Shown here: positions 59,264 to 64,000 of the stretch, one piece after another
Position numbering within the stretch: position 1 is the stretch's first letter
How the letters are laid out: each line of letters starts with the position of its first letter
From: Bicyclus anynana
Taxonomy: Eukaryota > Arthropoda > Insecta > Lepidoptera > Nymphalidae
Length of the DNA stretch: 64,000 nt
Direction of reading: 5' to 3'
Assembly: GCF_947172395.1 (NCBI RefSeq)
Contig: NC_069083.1
Span: 19,004,501-19,068,500 of the forward strand
Program-made: the position numbers and the translations under genes
Notes under the pieces: model-generated
What the model saw: the letters and a program-made list of their open reading frames with translations, nothing else
Told to the model about the DNA's origin: nothing
Databases searched by the model: none

Positions 59264-62200
59264 TCAGAAGGGTCTGTAGGAGGCCGGATACTTGACGGGT
59301 ATCGCCAGTCTCGTGGCGGTGTCCAGGTACTCCCAGCCGAGCTGGCTGGCTGCCTGCGCGAGCCTCTCTTCCACCTCCTTGGAGGGTTTCTCCTCCAGGA
59401 TCTTGGTGAGCAGCTTGATGGCCCGCCCCCAGTGCTTCAGGCTGAAGCAGTGCCACACGCCGTAGTGGATGACCTGGATGGAAATATTTAATCATCATAA
59501 TCGGTGTTAACACATAATATAATACGACTTATCAACAAAAATTATAAAAAAAAAATTGAAGTAGGACTTCATTTGGCACGCTTGCAAGCGGTGAATGCGT
59601 TACGAAAGTGTATTACCACGATGAGTGCTGCCATCTACAGGCACAGTGTTTGTTATTTTAAATTACCAGTAGATGGCGTTTTTAGAGAACTTTGAAACAA
59701 ATCATTTTTGTACACCTCCGGAACCTTTTGTGATGCAGTTATGTCTAAGGCTCATTTGTTTTCATTTTTGAAGTTTTACTTCAGTCGTGTGGTCTGTGAC
59801 TATTTTGTAGCACTTATTCACGTACCAAAGACAGCCCAGCCCAACGGTGATGGTAAGTGGGAGAACTATAAACAGTTCGCGGGGCAACCAAAGAACACAC
59901 CCTACAGAGCACTGCCCTGACTTGAAGCATAGATGCTGTAACGGTCAAGCAGCTTTTGTCGGCATCTACAGCGTAACGCTGCTTACGCTTTACAGCTACG
60001 GGCATAGTTTTTCCTGTGAACTGTCCTTGCTATGGACCCCAAGGTGCCGCGGGGAGCGACTTGACGGCAATAGAATATTCCCCCGGTCTAGCACTGGCTT
60101 TACAACTTCTGGCGTTACCTTGGCGTCGGTGAGGTCGGCGAACTTGAGCAGGTCGGCCATGTTGGTGTGCAGCGCGTCAGCGAGCTTCTCCTTGGCGGCC
60201 GGGCTCTCCGCCAGCGCCTTCAACCGGCACAGCGCCGTGCCCTTGCGGCACAGCGCGTCTATGAGGTAGGTCTTCTGCTTCTCGTGCTCTCTGCAATAGA
60301 CATAACAAATAATTTATAATTTTTTTTAATTGGATGGATTAGATTGGATTTTTATTGAAAAACTATGGTTATTTACCATCGAGTCCTTAAATTCTCAAAA
60401 AAGATACGTTTTTTTATTTAACTGAGGAGTGCGAAGAAGTGAAAAGGAAAATATTGGGTTGATGAGATAATCCAAGTATGCCACGATAATCTAACCATTG
60501 GGACAATATTGGTTTTTAAGCATGCCATAAGGATTAGTCAATCCTCGTATAACTTCTTGTTTCTGATTAAGATATTATGCAATGTGATAAAATAGCAGTA
60601 TAATACAATAGTTCGGTACTCACTGTTTGATCTTGGTGGCGTCGCACCGCGTGTCGTTCTTCATGCCGAGGTAGGCCAGCAGCTTGTCTTGCTCTATCTG
60701 CTTTATGACCTGCCCACAGACACGGAAGCATTTATAAGTGCCTAACATGCAATATATGCCGGCTTATTGGTTAGTGGAAGATAACCTAAAGGGAGAGAGG
60801 AATTCGCTAATGAGTAAAAATGACTTCATACCCTCAAATACAAATCCGTCCGCTTCCTAGCCAGGGAAAATAATTCATTTTAATTGTAGGTAGTCAAGTA
60901 GAACATATACCTTTTCAGATGTAGTGATCAGCTGTTCACACCACGCGGTGGTGACATCGGGTTCTTCCGTAGCACTCGGCAACCTGTGACAATGTATACC
61001 AAATTGTTGACTTCACTTTTCACAATAGGTAATATATTTTTTGCATAACAAAACCATGATAAAGGTAACATCCCGAGATTTGGTAAAATTAACTGTTGTA
61101 AATATTTGACATTATTACACCCGCAATACACTACTTGCGAAGTTGATCGAAGTAAATTGAATCTTATAGTATAGATACAAACTTCTGCTTCACTTCATTG
61201 CTCAACTTTCAATTGTTGTCAGTTTTAACTCTAGTTAAAAAATCAAAGTGATCTGAGGTTCGGATACGAAACACCTCGGTACATTCGGCTAACTTTGGGA
61301 CTTGGTAATGCGTCGAAAGTGTATTTGAGCTTAAACTTAAGCAGTAAGAAAGAATAGTAATGCTCACTTCTTGGGGTCGGTGGGCGAGTCGATGCCGTGC
61401 AAGTACGCTATGTGCGCGCCGAGGAAGTTGGGGAACTTCTCTACCAGCTCTTCGTACGCCTGCTCCAGCTTTTCACCCTCTGGAACATACACATAGTAGA
61501 AGAATCATTCTCAAGGTTTTAACTTTGCCTACATTTGCGGCTATATTTTTTTTTTTATTCTTTACAACTTAGCCCTTGACTACAATCTCACCTGATGGTA
61601 AGTGATGATGCAGACTAAGATGGAAGCGGGCTAACTTGTTAGGAGGAGGATGAAAATCCACACCCCTTTTCGGTTTCTACACGACATCGTACCGGAACGC
61701 TAAATCGCTTGGCGGTACGTCTTTGCCGGTAGGGTGGTAACTAGCCACGGCCGAAGCCTCCCACGAGCCAGACCTGGTTTATATATAATTATTTTTATTA
61801 TTAGTTTCTTCGTTAGGTTGCCTGGAAGAGATCGCTTTTTAGCGATAAGGCCGTCTATTGTGCATTTTCTTTCTTTCCATTATTTTTTTGTAGCGTATGT
61901 TTCTTTGTGGTGTACAATAAAGTATATTTTCATTTTCATTTCATTTCATTTCAGACCTTGACCAATTAAGAAAATCTTAATCGGCCCAGCCGGGGATCGA
62001 ACCCACGACCTCCGTTTTGTAAATCCACCGCGCACACCACTGCGCCACGGAGGCCGTCATATCAGCCTTATTCCGTATTTTGAAGTCTCACCCAGCTTGG
62101 GCAGCCACAGCGCGACGAAGTCCTTGTAGGCGTCGGCGTAGTCGTCGCGCGGGCGCGGCTCGCGCGGCGCGCGGCGCGGCGGCTCGCACGCCAGCAGCGC

Positions 62201-63308
62201 CAGCGCGTACGCGTCCGTCTTGTGGCCCAGCTCGTCCTTGGCGAACGTCACCGCGCCCGTCAGCGTCACGCCCGCAGAGATGCTGGAGCGGCTGATCCTG
62301 GCCGGACAGAGGAGTTTCATATGGAGATGCATCACACCCACATTCTCCACTAAATGTAATATTGTGTCCTTCCACCATATTCGTTATCAACCCATATTCG
62401 GCTCACTGCTGAGCTCGAGTTTGAGAGGGGTTAGGCCAGTAGTCCACCCCGCTGGCCCAACGTGGATTGGCAGACTTAGAGAACTAAGAAAATTCTCCGG
62501 TATGCAGGTTTCCTCACAATGTTTCTTGCACCGTTTGAAACATATTTAATTTCTTAAAATGCACACAACTGAAAAGTTGGAGGTGTTGCCCCGGACTAGA
62601 TTCGATTGGTCTCGAAGAACCGTTTTAACACTAATACTGTTTTCGTACATTAGAAACAAATATTTACTATTTTCTTAAACTTACTTCTCAGCGGCCACAG
62701 GAGTGAAGTACAAAGGTAGAAGCTCGCCATTTGCCAGCGACGTCGACGTAAACTTCTTTCCACCAGTTAACGCCTGGAAAATTACTATATGGTATTATAA
62801 AGTTTAGCACATTAATATATATCACTGTAACACACGGTATCTTTAGTTTAAATTGTGTCATAATTCGTTTATAAGGAGGTACCGGACAAGCCCCTAAATC
62901 TTTATGCGAGTGGTTGTTAGGCAACAGTTTTTTTTGTAAACACTCTAAATAATTAAACAATGCGTGTTTTGTGTGTAGACATTCCTGTACACAAATGTGT
63001 TTGTTGTCAACTGACAAATACATCTTAAAACAAACCGTCTTCAAAATGGAATAATAATATTACAGGAGCCATTTTAATTTGTTATTACAAAATCTAAAAT
63101 CTAAGACTAAAAAACCGCAATATTGTATTATATCTAGCAATATGCTTATGACCTGTGGCTGCGAGAAGTAGGCGTCAAGCGTGATCGGCTGCGAGAGTCG
63201 CTGCTGTATGACGACCGGCATCTCCGACAGTCGCTCCAGCAGCGCGCGATTGTCGTGTCGCACGCTCAGGCGCAGCGTGTACTCGCCCTTCTCCACTTTC
63301 GCTGAGTA
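59264..63308 (-). CDS. TPP2: tripeptidyl-peptidase II, C-terminal 367 residues (partial)
   Basis: Giant cytosolic serine exopeptidase that removes tripeptides downstream of the proteasome. Eight exons on the minus strand: 63153-63308, 62685-62773, 62092-62297, 61368-61479, 60911-60983, 60624-60709, 60119-60290, 59264-59473. All use GT-AG and sum to 368 codons with the stop, in one frame. Recognisable family segments: YSAKVEKGEYTLRLSVRHDN, LTGAVTFAKDELGHKTDAYA, EQAYEELVEKFPNFLGAHIA, IEQDKLLAYLGMKNDTRCDA, KQKTYLIDALCRKGTALCRL, KHWGRAIKLLTKILEEKPSK and the end KYPASYRPF. The family is usually about 1250-1350 residues, so roughly the last 28% is here. The subtilisin-like catalytic domain lies beyond the right edge. 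An expected upstream exon was not found in 63309-64000. Donor AG|GTCATA of exon 63153-63308 is weak. Introns hold SINE copies. Confidence 0.95.
61556..62058 (-). mobile_element. SINE family B, minus copy, in TPP2 intron
   Basis: The minus strand reads ACGGCCTCCGTGGCGCAGTG (62058 inward), box B TGGGTTCGATCCCCGGCTGG, then the shared body down to CCATCAGGTGAGATTGTAGT and TAAGTTGTAAAGAATAAAAA. It is split by a LINE tail at 61776-61951. Same family as 40212-40515. Confidence 0.75.
61776..61951 (+). mobile_element. LINE 3' tail nested in a SINE
   Basis: GTTGCCTGGAAGAGATCGCT, TTTTAGCGATAAGGCCGTCT and 'GTGTACAATAAAGTATATTT', then an ATTTC microsatellite tail. The 7-bp direct repeat CAGACCT (61769-61775 and 61952-61958) flanks it. 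This 'GGTTGCCTGGAAGAGATCGC' tail is common in lepidopteran LINEs. Confidence 0.75.
62376..62600 (-). mobile_element. SINE family A, minus, in TPP2 intron
   Basis: Plus-strand text ATCAACCCATATTCGGCTCA, CTGCTGAGCTCGAGTTTGAG, 'GGCCCAACGTGGATTGGCAG' and CGGTATGCAGGTTTCCTCAC followed by TTTCTTGCACCGTTTGAAAC. This is the family A tail and middle block in reverse, with an eroded head near 62590. Confidence 0.65.
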
Positions 63309-64000
63309 CTGGCAACATTATACCGTATGAGACGAACATCTTAGCATTCGGGTGTTAGATGGATCTTATTACTAGACACTTAAAATACTTAAACTTCACA
63401 ATTGAGAGTACGGCGGGAAAATCTTAGGAATCCCATGTCAAAGCCAAACTTGATGAGCAATATTTATTGACAAACAAATTAAAAATTAGGGTATAAATTG
63501 CTAGTCATTTTACATCTAATAATTCGAACAAACTAAAACTCGACAAATTATAGACTAAGATCCCAGAGCGATCTGACATAACTTATTTTTGCATAGATGA
63601 AACCTTACATTCTCAGTAGCATCTCATGTGCTTTGAATGTGGAGCGCGCCGTGTGACACCTGGGCAGGTACCAGGTAAGAAAGGTAACTAAAAATAAGTG
63701 TTACTTAACTTTATGTCTGATTTTTATATGTGTTGTGTAGAACATTATTCTAAAGTTGTATCATAAGTATCAGACACTGTCCATGGGCCAGAACTTTTGT
63801 CAAACGCTTTAAAGCTCCACTAAAATAGCTGAGTTTTAATTATTTTTACATGTCTGATTTGAAGTATGTTATTAAGGTAACTAATACTAAGTTGTATTTC
63901 GGTGGTGGTGGTGTCAAGGCCTTCAAGGTCTCCAAGGTATTAATTAAAGCCTTCTCTGAAAGAACCACGGGGAAGAACTGTCTGAAAATTGTAAAACTTT

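Noticed and set aside
63613..63679. Plus-strand segment flanked by an acceptor-like CTCAG and donor-like CCAG|GTAAGA
   Set aside because: Only a short open frame of about 19 codons, no family match and no neighbours on that strand.
63882..63977. Possible upstream TPP2 exon on the minus strand
   Set aside because: It is open after an acceptor-like TTTTCAG, but the translation does not resemble the part of TPP2 expected just before YSAKVEKGEY, and no good donor closes it.

Overview
The window is animal nuclear DNA and very probably lepidopteran (moth or butterfly). It is AT-rich, with spliced genes using GT-AG introns and AATAAA poly(A) signals, and with dispersed repeats of the kinds common in Lepidoptera: several tRNA-derived SINE families, 3' stubs of non-LTR retrotransposons, TTA-flanked MITEs and a hAT MITE. 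This is inferred from repeat types and protein resemblance; no species can be named. Most of the 64 kb is non-coding and repeat-derived.

Layout. 1-10.4 kb: repeats and hairpins, with one doubtful partial exon at the left edge. 10.5-11.5 kb: an intronless small heat shock protein gene with a signal peptide, a heat-shock element and a TATA box. 11.5-16.9 kb: repeats. 17-37.2 kb: a cluster of short two-exon genes. Exon 1 encodes a signal peptide plus a basic E[AS]R[GA]K stretch, and a phase-1 intron follows. Exon 2 encodes a hydrophobic segment followed by a tail that in two members is rich in His or Tyr. There are two related terminal exons on the minus strand (17.0 and 18.9 kb) that could share one first exon at 21.3 kb, one gene on the plus strand (29.8-31.3 kb) and one on the minus strand (36.2-37.2 kb). 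The four hydrophobic exons align without gaps from the splice junction, with lysines at positions 10, 15 and 28 in all four. I regard this family as the most interesting item in the window. It resembles the C-terminal part of insect Osiris proteins, but without the larger N-terminal domain.

37-58 kb: repeats. These include MITE copies whose TTA target duplications can be read (one nested in a LINE stub), a hAT MITE with an 8-bp duplication, an inverted pair of 0.47-kb repeats, and a promoter-like region with an orphan candidate first exon at 49.3-49.65 kb. 58.5-59.16 kb: a 30-bp minisatellite of about 22 units. 59.26-63.31 kb: eight 3' exons (367 codons, frame kept throughout) of tripeptidyl-peptidase II on the minus strand. 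The rest of that gene, including its protease domain, lies beyond the right edge. The first canonical poly(A) signal for this gene lies inside the minisatellite.

How the genes relate. The heat shock gene and TPP2 are independent housekeeping or stress genes. The 17-37 kb genes look like products of local duplication. No operon-like organisation is expected or seen.
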